Assembly (NCBI RefSeq): GCF_000718635.1
Contig: NZ_JOBF01000014.1
Coordinates: 1 to 64,000, forward strand
Source: Streptomyces varsoviensis
GTDB lineage: Bacteria > Actinomycetota > Actinomycetes > Streptomycetales > Streptomycetaceae
Length of the DNA stretch: 64,000 nt
Direction: 5' to 3'
Shown: in pieces, positions 1 through 6,556 of the stretch
How the letters are laid out: every line of letters starts with the position of its first letter
Position numbering within the stretch: the stretch's first letter is position 1
Position numbers and translations under genes: made by a program
The notes under the pieces: model-generated
Told to the model about the DNA's origin: nothing
The model's input: only the letters and a program-made list of their open reading frames with translations
Database searches by the model: none

Positions 1-1
1 C

Positions 2-118
2 ACCGAAGGCATCGTGAGCGAGCTGCGCATCAACTGGGTCTGGATGCCCCCGTGGGGCCCCGACAAAATCACCGACGACGGCCGCGAACAACTCCGCGCG
101 ATCGGTTTCCACCTCTGA
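2..118 (+). CDS. C-terminal fragment of a DUF59/MIP18 (SufT-like) Fe-S assembly protein, 5' truncated by window edge
   Basis: The frame is open from base 2 to a TGA at 116-118 and encodes 38 residues ending in AIGFHL. The segment VWMPPWGPDKITDDGREQL is the typical C-terminal signature of the small DUF59 metal-sulfur cluster assembly factors found at the end of actinobacterial suf operons. Family knowledge places these proteins in the cytosol as accessory factors for Fe-S cluster maturation. PaaD, a subunit of phenylacetyl-CoA epoxidase, shares the fold and is the main alternative, but its usual ending differs. The start codon and N-terminal two thirds lie outside the window. Confidence 0.75.
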   Translation, partial: TEGIVSELRINWVWMPPWGPDKITDDGREQLRAIGFHL

Positions 119-176
119 GTCTGTGAGCGAACGGGGCGCCACGTGTCCGCCAGGACGGGCGCCCCGGCACAGGGGT

Positions 177-237
177 TGTCTCGACAGAAGGCTTGTCTCG
201 ACAAAGGGCTTGTCTCGACAAGGGGCTTGTCATGTCC
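177..237. repeat. 17-bp tandem repeat upstream of the snapalysin gene
   Basis: Three consecutive 17-bp units start at 177, 194 and 211. Each begins TGTCTCGACA, which has inverted ends TGTC/GACA, and finishes with an A/G-rich stretch and CT. A degenerate fourth copy starting TGTC follows in register at 228. The array ends about 57 bases before the protease start codon, where activator or repressor sites would lie. A role as a cooperative operator array is inference. Confidence 0.7.
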
Positions 238-252
238 GCGCCCAGCCTCTTT

Positions 253-295
253 ACTGCGTACGGCAGTTGAGACTCAAGGAGGCGCACCAGTCTCA
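253..295 (+). promoter_or_regulatory. Inverted repeat and a hairpin that places the snapalysin RBS in its loop
   Basis: ACTGC at 253-257 and GCAGT at 263-267 form a 15-bp interrupted palindrome. Just downstream, TGAGACT (268-274) pairs perfectly with AGTCTCA (289-295). The 14-base loop between them carries the Shine-Dalgarno AAGGAGG (276-282), and the last stem base is the A of the ATG. In mRNA this would expose the RBS in a loop but occlude the start codon. The first palindrome could be a regulator site; a LysR gene (snpR), the usual snapalysin activator, is not adjacent here. Confidence 0.5.
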
Positions 296-894
296 TGCGT
301 AAGCGAATAGCCGTCCTGACGGCACTCATCCCGGCCCTGCTGAGCACCACCATCGGCGCGGCCTCGGCGCACCCGGCCCCGCCCGCGCCGCCCGCGCCCC
401 GGGCGGTGGTCACCCTGACCTACGACGCCAGCCGAGCCGGCCAGTGGCAGGGCGCGATCCAGAAGGCCGTACAGATCTGGAACGACACGGTGCACAACGT
501 ACGCCTCAAGCCGGCGGCCACCCCCGGCTCGGCCGACTACACCTACCGCGCGACCAGCGGCTGGCCCCAGTCCACGCTGGGCCCGGTCTTCCCCGGCCGC
601 CGCGGCGCGGTGCAGCTCGGCCAGCAAGCGGTCAACGAGGGCTACGACGTCACCCGCATCGCGGCCCACGAGACCGGCCACATCCTGGGGCTCCTCGACA
701 CCTACAACGGCCCCTGCTCACAACTCATGTCCGGCCACGGCCCCGGCCCCTCCTGCACCAACGCCAAGCCCGACGCGACCGAAGCGGCCCGAGTAGACCG
801 CAACTACGCCAACCGCACCACGCCCAAGCCCACCCACCCCCACCAGGTAATAATCGACATCTGGTCCACCCCAGCCCCCACCAAAACGCCCTAA
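295..894 (+). CDS. Secreted snapalysin-family (M7) zinc metalloprotease
   Basis: The protein has 199 aa. Residues 1-25 are a Sec signal peptide (MRKR, hydrophobic core, GAASA cleavage region) followed by a short Pro/Ala-rich pro-segment. The zinc site HETGHILGLLD at 125-135 matches the snapalysin consensus HExxHxxGxxD, with Leu where most members have Pro. Cys141 and Cys154 lie where the family disulfide is expected. Snapalysins are small secreted neutral proteases of Streptomyces that degrade milk proteins. A Pro-rich tail of about 27 residues after residue 172 is an unusual extension. The ATG at 295 is supported by AAGGAGG. The gene faces a MarR gene across a strong terminator. Confidence 0.85.
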   Translation: MRKRIAVLTALIPALLSTTIGAASAHPAPPAPPAPRAVVTLTYDASRAGQWQGAIQKAVQIWNDTVHNVRLKPAATPGSADYTYRATSGWPQSTLGPVFPGRRGAVQLGQQAVNEGYDVTRIAAHETGHILGLLDTYNGPCSQLMSGHGPGPSCTNAKPDATEAARVDRNYANRTTPKPTHPHQVIIDIWSTPAPTKTP

Positions 895-918
895 CCGGCA
901 CCGACCCACCCACCCCCG

Positions 919-952
919 GCAGGCCCTCAGGAGCGCACCCCTGAGGGCCTGC
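919..952. terminator. Bidirectional hairpin terminator between convergent genes
   Basis: GCAGGCCCTCAGG (919-931) pairs perfectly with CCTGAGGGCCTGC (940-952) around an 8-base loop. It lies between the convergent protease and MarR genes and can serve both strands. There is no U-run, as is usual in Streptomyces. Confidence 0.8.
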
Positions 953-1027
953 CTGCTGTGGTGACGCATGAGGGCCGCCGTGATCCCCACCAACGCCCGA
1001 CACACCCCCAGGGCCCCCGCCCCTGCC

Positions 1028-1489
1028 TCAGGCAGGGTCTTCCAGGGCTTGGATGAGGAGGTGAGCCAGACGGCGGAACTCCTCCACATTGGCGCTGCCG
1101 AACTTGTCCAGTAGCGGGGCCAGTTGGGCCTCGATCTGGGTGAAGGTGTCGTCCATTACCTTGTGCCCTTTGGCCGTGAGGTGGTTATCCACCACCCGGC
1201 CCCGGGCCGGGGAGCGCTCGACCAGCCCCTCCTCCTGGAGGGACCGGATGAGACGGCTGACGGCCTGCGGTGTGTGGACCGCGGCGCGGGCGAGTTCCGA
1301 AGCGGAGGCGCCGGGGGTCCGCTTCAGTTCCCGCAGCACCGTCCACTGCCCGAGGGTGAGCCCCAGAGGGTGGATGACCTGCTCGATCCGGTCGGCGAAG
1401 TGGTGCCGGATGATCCTGGACAGCGCACCGATTTCGATCCCCTGAGGCAGCGGGTCGCCCGTGTTCTTCATGTTTGACAGTGTACTCAC
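1028..1489 (-). CDS. MarR-family transcriptional regulator
   Basis: This 153-aa protein has the winged-helix MarR layout: an N-terminal dimerisation helix, an HTH around residues 55-85 with ASELARAAVHTPQAVSRLI as recognition region, and a wing segment RSPARGRVVDNHLTAKG. It is divergent from the MFS exporter gene at 1641. The 18-bp palindrome between them is its probable operator, so autorepression with ligand-induced release of the exporter is the likely scheme. A downstream Met at residue 7 (1471) is an alternative start. Confidence 0.85.
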   Translation of the reverse strand: MSTLSNMKNTGDPLPQGIEIGALSRIIRHHFADRIEQVIHPLGLTLGQWTVLRELKRTPGASASELARAAVHTPQAVSRLIRSLQEEGLVERSPARGRVVDNHLTAKGHKVMDDTFTQIEAQLAPLLDKFGSANVEEFRRLAHLLIQALEDPA

Positions 1490-1499
1490 CGCGTTCTAT

Positions 1500-1517
1500 A
1501 TTGAACTAAAGTTCAAT
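1500..1517. promoter_or_regulatory. Palindromic operator in the marR/MFS divergent region
   Basis: ATTGAACT-AA-AGTTCAAT is a perfect inverted repeat with 8-base arms, 11 bases upstream of the MarR start and 124 bases upstream of the MFS start. It is AT-rich against a 72 percent GC background, as expected for a MarR site. Confidence 0.7.
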
Positions 1518-1640
1518 GTGGAATCGTGGTTCCATGCTGGTGCCCGTGACAGGCCAGGGCGCAGCTCCCGGCCCGGCCGGGGCCCGTGGAACTGGTTCGG
1601 CTTCCACCCTTCCCTCCCCGTCCGCATCCGGAGACAGCTC

Positions 1641-2879
1641 ATGCCCGTGCCCGCCGAAGCCCGCGTCACACCGGAGTCAGACGCGCGACAGAAAGCCCTG
1701 CCTAGCTGGCTGGTCGTGCTCCTGGCCACTTCCTGCGGGCTGACCGTGGCCAACCTCTACTACGCCCAGCCGCTCCTGGAGATGCTGCGCCGGGCCTTCC
1801 AGCTCCAGGACTCGACCGCAGGTCTGCTGATCACCCTGACCCAGCTCGGCTACGCCGCCGGCATGGTGTTCCTGGTCCCCCTCGGCGACCGCATCGAGAA
1901 CTCCCGCCTGGTCTCCGTCCTGCTCACCATCACGGCCGTGGGCATGGCCGCCGGCTCCTTCGCCCCCAACTTCACCGTCCTGCTCATCGCCGCGCTCGTC
2001 GCGGGCGCCACCTCCGTCGTCGCGCAGGTGCTCGTCCCCTACGCCGCCGACCTCGCCCCCGATGAACTGCGCGGCGCCGTGGTGGGCAAGGTCATGAGCG
2101 GGCTGCTCGCCGGGATACTGCTCTCCCGCACCGTCGCCAGCCTGCTCGCGGACGTCGCGGGCTGGCGCGCCGTCTACCTGGTCTCCGCCGCCCTGATGGC
2201 GATCCTGGCCCTCGTCCTGCGCCGCGTACTGCCCCGCCGGGCCCCCACCAGCACCGCTTCCTACACCGAGCTGCTGCGTTCCACGGCCCGCCTGGTCCGC
2301 GTGCACCCGCGGCTGCGCCGCCGGTCCTTCTACCACGCCTGCATGTTCGCCGCCTTCAGCGCGTTCTGGACGACCATCTCGTACGTCCTGACCAGCGCGC
2401 CGTACAACTACTCCCAGCTCCAGGTCGGCCTGTTCGCCCTCGTCGGCGCCGCCGGCGCGCTCGTCGCCCCGCTCGCGGGCCGCCTCGCCGACCGGGGTCT
2501 CGTCCACCGGCTCACCCCCGTGACCTGCCTGCTCGCCGCCGCCGCCCTCGTCTGGGCCGGCCTGGCCGTCCACCAGATCCTCGCCCTCGCCGCCGCCGCG
2601 ATCCTCCTCGACTGCGCCGTGCAGTGCTCCCTGATCTTCGGGCAGCACACCATCTACCAACTCGACGAGGACGCCCGCGCCCGGATCACCAGCGTCTACA
2701 TCGCCACCTTCTTCATCGGCGGCGCCATCGGCTCCCAACTCGCCACCCTCGCCTACCACATGGGCACCTGGCACACGGTCACCCTCACCGCGGCGGCCTT
2801 CCCCGTCATCGCCGCCCTCGCCTGGACCACCGACCGCACCCACACCACCACCAAGCACCAGCCGGCGGGCACCACGTGA
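1641..2879 (+). CDS. MFS transporter, 12-TM efflux type
   Basis: The 412-aa protein has about 12 membrane segments, beginning with WLVVLLATSCGLTVANLYYAQ. The ANLYYAQPLL motif near residue 38 and the loop-2/3 region LVPLGDRIENSR are typical of YnfM/AraJ-like drug or metabolite exporters of the plasma membrane. The frame is open back to 1461, but the ATG at 1641 is preceded by GGAG and begins a normal short cytosolic N-terminus; the upstream extension overlaps the operator and the MarR start and is not expected to be translated. Substrate is unknown. Control by the divergent MarR is inferred from the palindrome at 1500. Confidence 0.85.
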   Translation: MPVPAEARVTPESDARQKALPSWLVVLLATSCGLTVANLYYAQPLLEMLRRAFQLQDSTAGLLITLTQLGYAAGMVFLVPLGDRIENSRLVSVLLTITAVGMAAGSFAPNFTVLLIAALVAGATSVVAQVLVPYAADLAPDELRGAVVGKVMSGLLAGILLSRTVASLLADVAGWRAVYLVSAALMAILALVLRRVLPRRAPTSTASYTELLRSTARLVRVHPRLRRRSFYHACMFAAFSAFWTTISYVLTSAPYNYSQLQVGLFALVGAAGALVAPLAGRLADRGLVHRLTPVTCLLAAAALVWAGLAVHQILALAAAAILLDCAVQCSLIFGQHTIYQLDEDARARITSVYIATFFIGGAIGSQLATLAYHMGTWHTVTLTAAAFPVIAALAWTTDRTHTTTKHQPAGTT

Positions 2880-3091
2880 GGGGCACGATCGCGAGCCGGT
2901 ACCGGCGTGCGTGCACCAGCACCGCTGCCCGGTAGGACCGGAAGCCCCGCCGGAACCTCAGCCAGGGTGGGGGTCGCGGCCCGTAGCAGGTGACGCCGGC
3001 GGGGAAATCCGGTCGACAAGCGGACCGCGGGGCACTGTGATGGCCCCGACTGCTCGCCGTACGGGGCGGGCCAATCCCGGGAGAACTGGTC

Positions 3092-3991
3092 TTGGCGACT
3101 GGGAGAACCGCGGATGCCCGCCCTTCGGTCGATGCCGCACTGGTCAGACGCCTGGTCGACACGCAGTTCCCACAGTGGGCCGGAGCACCCCTGGAACTGC
3201 TCGACCCGGCAGGTTCGGATCATGTGATCTACCGGTTGGGCGACGAGATGTCCGTACGGCTGCCGCGACATGCCGACGCCGTCGGACAGGCCAGGAAGGA
3301 GTCCGAGTGGCTGCCCCGACTCGCCCCGCACCTGCCGCTGGCCGTCCCCGTGCCGGTGGGGGTGGGGAAGCCCGACTTCGGCTATCCGTGGCCATGGGCG
3401 GTCTCCCGTTGGCTGGACGGCGAGACGGCGAGCGTCGAGGCACTGGCCGATTCCTCCGAGACAGCCGTTGAACTCGCCCGCTTCCTGGACGCTTTACAAC
3501 GGTTCGTACCCGAGGAGATTCCGGACCGGCGCGTCCGCACAGATCTCACCGCTCAGCCATTGGTCGCACGGGATCGAGCGACGCGGGCCGCCATCGCCGA
3601 GACCGCCGACGCGTTCGACGCCGCGGCCATGACCGAGCTGTGGGACGCGGCGATCAACGCCCCCGGGTGGAACGGTCCTCCGGTCTGGTTCCACGGCGAC
3701 TTCCACACCGGCAACCTGCTCACCGTCGACGGCCGTCTCAGCGCCGTCATCGACTTCGGCGAACTCGGCATCGGTGACCCGGCCTGCGACCTGGTGATCG
3801 CCTTCACCCTGATGTCGACCGAGAGCCGGGCCGCGCTCCGCGCCGCGCTCGGCGTCGACGACGCCACCTGGCTCCGGGGCCGCGGCTGGGCGCTGGCCAC
3901 CGCCCTCAACGCCTACGCCCACTACGCCGCCGCCAACCCCCGAGTCGCCGCGCAGACCACCCGCCAGATCACCGAAGCTCTCGCCGGCTAA
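3092..3991 (+). CDS. Aminoglycoside phosphotransferase-fold (APH) kinase
   Basis: This 299-aa protein of the APH/choline-kinase superfamily has the catalytic loop HGDFHTGN at 201-208 (Asp203 base, Asn208) and the metal-binding IDFGE at 220-224. The N-lobe YRLGDEMSVRLPRH has Arg where a Lys is often found. Length matches the family. The start chosen is a TTG at 3092 with GGGAGA eight bases upstream; no ATG gives a better N-terminus. Members phosphorylate aminoglycosides, macrolides or small hydroxylated metabolites, and the substrate cannot be told from sequence. It stands alone between an MFS gene and a transposase relic. The 210 bases upstream show no clear operator. Confidence 0.8.
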   Translation: MATGRTADARPSVDAALVRRLVDTQFPQWAGAPLELLDPAGSDHVIYRLGDEMSVRLPRHADAVGQARKESEWLPRLAPHLPLAVPVPVGVGKPDFGYPWPWAVSRWLDGETASVEALADSSETAVELARFLDALQRFVPEEIPDRRVRTDLTAQPLVARDRATRAAIAETADAFDAAAMTELWDAAINAPGWNGPPVWFHGDFHTGNLLTVDGRLSAVIDFGELGIGDPACDLVIAFTLMSTESRAALRAALGVDDATWLRGRGWALATALNAYAHYAAANPRVAAQTTRQITEALAG

Positions 3992-4021
3992 CGACGTTGT
4001 GGGCTATTGATGTTGAGGCGT

Positions 4022-4064
4022 GATGACCTGAGAGTCCGGCTGGTGGGTGATTTAGCAGGTCATC
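4022..4064. terminator. Inverted repeat at the end of the transposase relic
   Basis: GATGACCTG (4022-4030) is the exact reverse complement of CAGGTCATC (4056-4064). The repeat overlaps the stop codon of the transposase relic and follows the APH gene by about 30 bases. It could be a terminator for the APH gene or part of an IS end. Confidence 0.4.
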
Positions 4065-4552
4065 GGGCTGACGGGAACGAGTTCGGTGCGCGGTTCGCGG
4101 CGGGTGGGCCGCTGGGGGGCTCGGTCGGAGACCAGGCCGGCGATGGCCCGGTGCGTGGCCGGGTAGTGCTCGCGGCGGCCGAGGAAGCGCTGCAGCGGGC
4201 GCCACTGCTTGTGCTCCGCGCTGGCGTGTTCGACGTAGATCCGTGCCGAGGACTGGCGGCGCCGGTGCTCACGCCAGGCGTACTGGTCACCGAGCGGGGC
4301 GTCTTCCTTCGGCTTCTTCGGCGGCGCACTGACCTGTTCGGGGAACTCGTTCGCCAGACCCCGGTAACCCTCATCCACCTCGGCTCTCACGTTCGGGTGG
4401 AGACGGAATCGCTCGGCGATGCCTTCGGTGCGCATCGCGGTCTGGTCGTGCACTCTCCCGGGCCGGTCGGCCCCGGACCAAAGGGTGCGGCCCTGGCCGT
4501 CGCTGATCGTGGTGGGATGGGACAAAGCCGCACCGGCCCACTTCTTCGTCAC
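4052..4552 (-). pseudogene. Truncated DDE transposase (DDE_Tnp_4/IS5-like), C-terminal part only
   Basis: The remaining 166 aa include TISDGQGRTLWSGADRPGR, EVDEGYRGLANEFPEQV and a conserved C-terminal helix region, which match the C-terminal half of Streptomyces IS5-type DDE_Tnp_4 transposases (about 260 aa when complete). The N-terminal HTH and the first catalytic Asp are absent, and upstream sequence runs directly into the hydrolase gene. No clear terminal inverted repeats are left. The element is inactive and marks an old insertion or rearrangement between the APH and hydrolase genes. Confidence 0.75.
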
Positions 4553-4582
4553 ACTCGACGGACCCGTGCGGCCGTCCCCACG

Positions 4583-5308
4583 TCACAGCCTGTGACCCCG
4601 CTCACGCTTGGCGGTAGGACGGAAGTTTTCCTCCAGGAACGCCGAAACCGCCTCGGTGAACGCCTCCGGCGCCGCGTGGTGGATCAGGTGTCCCACCGGG
4701 ATGGTGACCACTTGCCCGCCGGGGATGCGGCGAGCGAGCTCGGCGACACCGTCCTGGGGAACATGGCTGTGGGGGCCGCCGGCGAGTACGAGGGTCTCGG
4801 CGGTGATCTGGCCGAGTCGCTCCAGCCAGGTGGGATCGGGCTGGTCGATCTGCCGCCTGACGGCCAGCACCATCTCCCAGTCGAAGGTCAGGACGCCGTC
4901 CGGCCTGGCCGGGGTGCTCGGCTTCCGGGGGCGGGGGACCGGCACATCCTCCAGGACGAGCCGGCTCACCCGCTGCGGGTGATCCTCCGCGACCAGGTAG
5001 GCCACGATCCCGCCCATGGAGTGCCCGATCAGATCCACTGGTCCAAGTCCCAGTGTGTCCAGGAACCGGAGCACATCGGCCTGCATGAGTTCGAGTGAGT
5101 AGTCCCCCGGCCAGTCGCTTCGGCCGTGACCGCGAAGATCGAGGGCATACACCCTTCGACTCCGGGCGAGGGCGGGCACAACCGCCTCCCAGTCGGTGGC
5201 ATCCTCGCCCAGTGCGTGCAACAGGACGAGGGGCGGAGCATGCGGAGGACCCGACGTCTGATAAGCCAGCCGGACCTCGCCGACGTCGACCGAGCGTTGA
5301 TCAACCAT
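4583..5308 (-). CDS. Alpha/beta-fold hydrolase
   Basis: This 241-aa cytosolic hydrolase has the oxyanion segment LLHALGEDATDW, LDLRGHGRSDW, the nucleophile elbow GHSMGG, an acid at the LVLAGGP strand region, and a late His in PVGHLIHH. The family includes esterases, lactonases and dehalogenases, and substrate cannot be assigned. ATG at 5308 is chosen because homologous hydrolases begin just before a VDVGEVRLAYQTSG-like strand; a TTG at 5371 would add 21 residues. No strong Shine-Dalgarno precedes either. A short perfect palindrome GTCACAG-C-CTGTGAC (4582-4596) covers the stop codon and may act as a terminator. Confidence 0.8.
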   Translation of the reverse strand: MVDQRSVDVGEVRLAYQTSGPPHAPPLVLLHALGEDATDWEAVVPALARSRRVYALDLRGHGRSDWPGDYSLELMQADVLRFLDTLGLGPVDLIGHSMGGIVAYLVAEDHPQRVSRLVLEDVPVPRPRKPSTPARPDGVLTFDWEMVLAVRRQIDQPDPTWLERLGQITAETLVLAGGPHSHVPQDGVAELARRIPGGQVVTIPVGHLIHHAAPEAFTEAVSAFLEENFRPTAKRERGHRL

Positions 5309-5455
5309 GTCCGGAGGATATGCGGACGGGCCCTGCCGGAGATTGGCGTTCACCAGCAGCCGAACCACCAACCCCAGTCAGCAGCTCGGGTTCTCAGCCA
5401 CACGGTTCTGGCCCCGATCTTCAATATCCGACAACGCCGTAAGCTCTGATTCGCT

Positions 5456-5917
5456 ATGAGTTACAGCATGTACGTCCAGCGGTTCGCGCATGGTGAGCCA
5501 GCAGCGCTGGACGAAGCGCTGATGCATGAGGTTCTACGGCCTTACGTCATAGCCGGGGATCGCGAGTCCATGCTCATTCGGGCAGGCGACGGCAGTGAAG
5601 CTGATGTCTACGCGGACTCCACCGGCTTGATGATTAACCGGCCTCAACGCGGCGGCATATTCGCCGTCACCGCCGAATTGGTCGACCGCCTCGGTGCTGT
5701 ACTTCTCCTGCCGGGGTGCCCCACCCTCCTGCGCGCCGAGGAGGATCGCCCCCACCTGCCGGAAGAGCTCCGAGACGACTGTCTGGTCATCGAGCTGACC
5801 GGCGCGGCTATCGAGGCGGTGCTCGACAGCCCCCATGCGGAGGCCCCACGAGAACCGGACGGGCCCGGGTGCGCCCCGGGCCCACGGTCAGATTGGATCA
5901 ACCCATCTCAGGGCTGA
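5456..5917 (+). CDS. Hypothetical protein, 153 aa
   Basis: I do not recognise this protein. It is soluble, acidic and has no signal peptide or membrane segment. Residues 1-115 look like one alpha/beta domain (MSYSMYVQRFAHGEP, a GDGSEADVYAD strand pair, RGGIFAVTAELVDRLGAVLLLPGCPTLL split by turns), followed by a Pro/Gly-rich tail. Codon bias fits a real Streptomyces gene. It stands alone: the hydrolase upstream is divergent and the ArsR gene downstream is convergent. The following 211 bases (5918-6128) show no convincing gene. Confidence 0.6.
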   Translation: MSYSMYVQRFAHGEPAALDEALMHEVLRPYVIAGDRESMLIRAGDGSEADVYADSTGLMINRPQRGGIFAVTAELVDRLGAVLLLPGCPTLLRAEEDRPHLPEELRDDCLVIELTGAAIEAVLDSPHAEAPREPDGPGCAPGPRSDWINPSQG

Positions 5918-6128
5918 CCCGATCCCCGGCTACGCAGATCTTGAGTGCCCGCGGAGCGAAGGCGACGGAGATGGTCCATCGTCCGTGGCACGTCGGCCTC
6001 GGTCCACACGCTCGCCTGCGGGGCTTCGCGCACCAAGGCCACCGCCGCCGCAGTCGTCGCCTTCCGCACCCGGGACGGGGACGTCGACCTGCGAGTCTTG
6101 CTGCGCGAAGCGTGCCGCGGCGGCCCCG

Positions 6129-6467
6129 CTAGTCGTTTGCGCGTTCCGGCTTGCGCGCCTCCGCTGCGAGGAGCCCGAGCAGACCAGGGAAACGTACGTC
6201 GATGTCCGACCGGCGCAGCCGGATGCCCTTCCGGTTTCCGTAGTCGATCTCGCGGATCAGTCCGACCTCCCGAAGCGCACGGAAGTGGTGCGTCTGGGTC
6301 TGCTTCGAGACCGGCAGATCGAACGAGTTGCATGTGCGCTCGCGATCCTCCTCGTCCGCGGCGAGCTCGACCATCACCGCGCGACGGTGCTCGTCGGAGA
6401 GCGCTCGGAGGACGGCGCCGAGCTCCATCTCCGCGGCCTCCGGCCCCGAAGGTGTTTCCTTCACCAT
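6129..6467 (-). CDS. ArsR-type winged-helix transcriptional regulator
   Basis: The 112-aa protein starts with a dimerisation helix followed by ALSDEHRRAVMVELAADEED, an HTH with LPVSKQTQTHHFRALREVGL around residues 52-72, and a wing with IDYGNRKGIRLRRSD. No clustered Cys metal site is seen, so it is probably a non-metal member that senses a small molecule. It is divergent from the MFS/oxidoreductase operon at 6557, with two AAGGTACGA-type elements between them, which suggests that it represses both its own gene and the operon. Confidence 0.85.
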   Translation of the reverse strand: MVKETPSGPEAAEMELGAVLRALSDEHRRAVMVELAADEEDRERTCNSFDLPVSKQTQTHHFRALREVGLIREIDYGNRKGIRLRRSDIDVRFPGLLGLLAAEARKPERAND

Positions 6468-6482
6468 TCGCTTCCACCCCTC

Positions 6483-6546
6483 AAGGTCTGATTTGCATCG
6501 TACCTTACGCGCGCACCCCCCTCAAGGTACGACGCACATCGTACCT
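6483..6546. promoter_or_regulatory. Two operator-like sites for the ArsR regulator
   Basis: AGGTACGA (6525-6532) and TCGTACCT (6539-6546) form a perfect inverted repeat with a 6-base spacer. A second, less symmetric copy runs from AAGGT (6483) to TCGTACCTT (6498-6506). The proximal site abuts the RBS AGGAGGA of the MFS gene, so binding would block transcription or initiation. Confidence 0.7.
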
Positions 6547-6556
6547 AGGAGGAATC

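Noticed and set aside
177..237. Possible CRISPR or replication iterons
   Set aside because: The units are contiguous without spacers, and no Rep or cas gene is near; a promoter-associated repeat is the simpler reading.
1461..1640. 60-residue extension of the MFS gene at 1641
   Set aside because: It overlaps the MarR start and the operator palindrome; ATG 1641 has a GGAG and a normal N-terminus.
5918..6128. Possible small gene between the hypothetical and ArsR genes
   Set aside because: Frames on both strands are open, but none has an RBS or recognisable motif.
5945..6556. N-terminal extension of the MFS gene at 6557
   Set aside because: It overlaps the ArsR gene and both operator sites and has no membrane or signal features; the TTG at 6557 has a perfect RBS.
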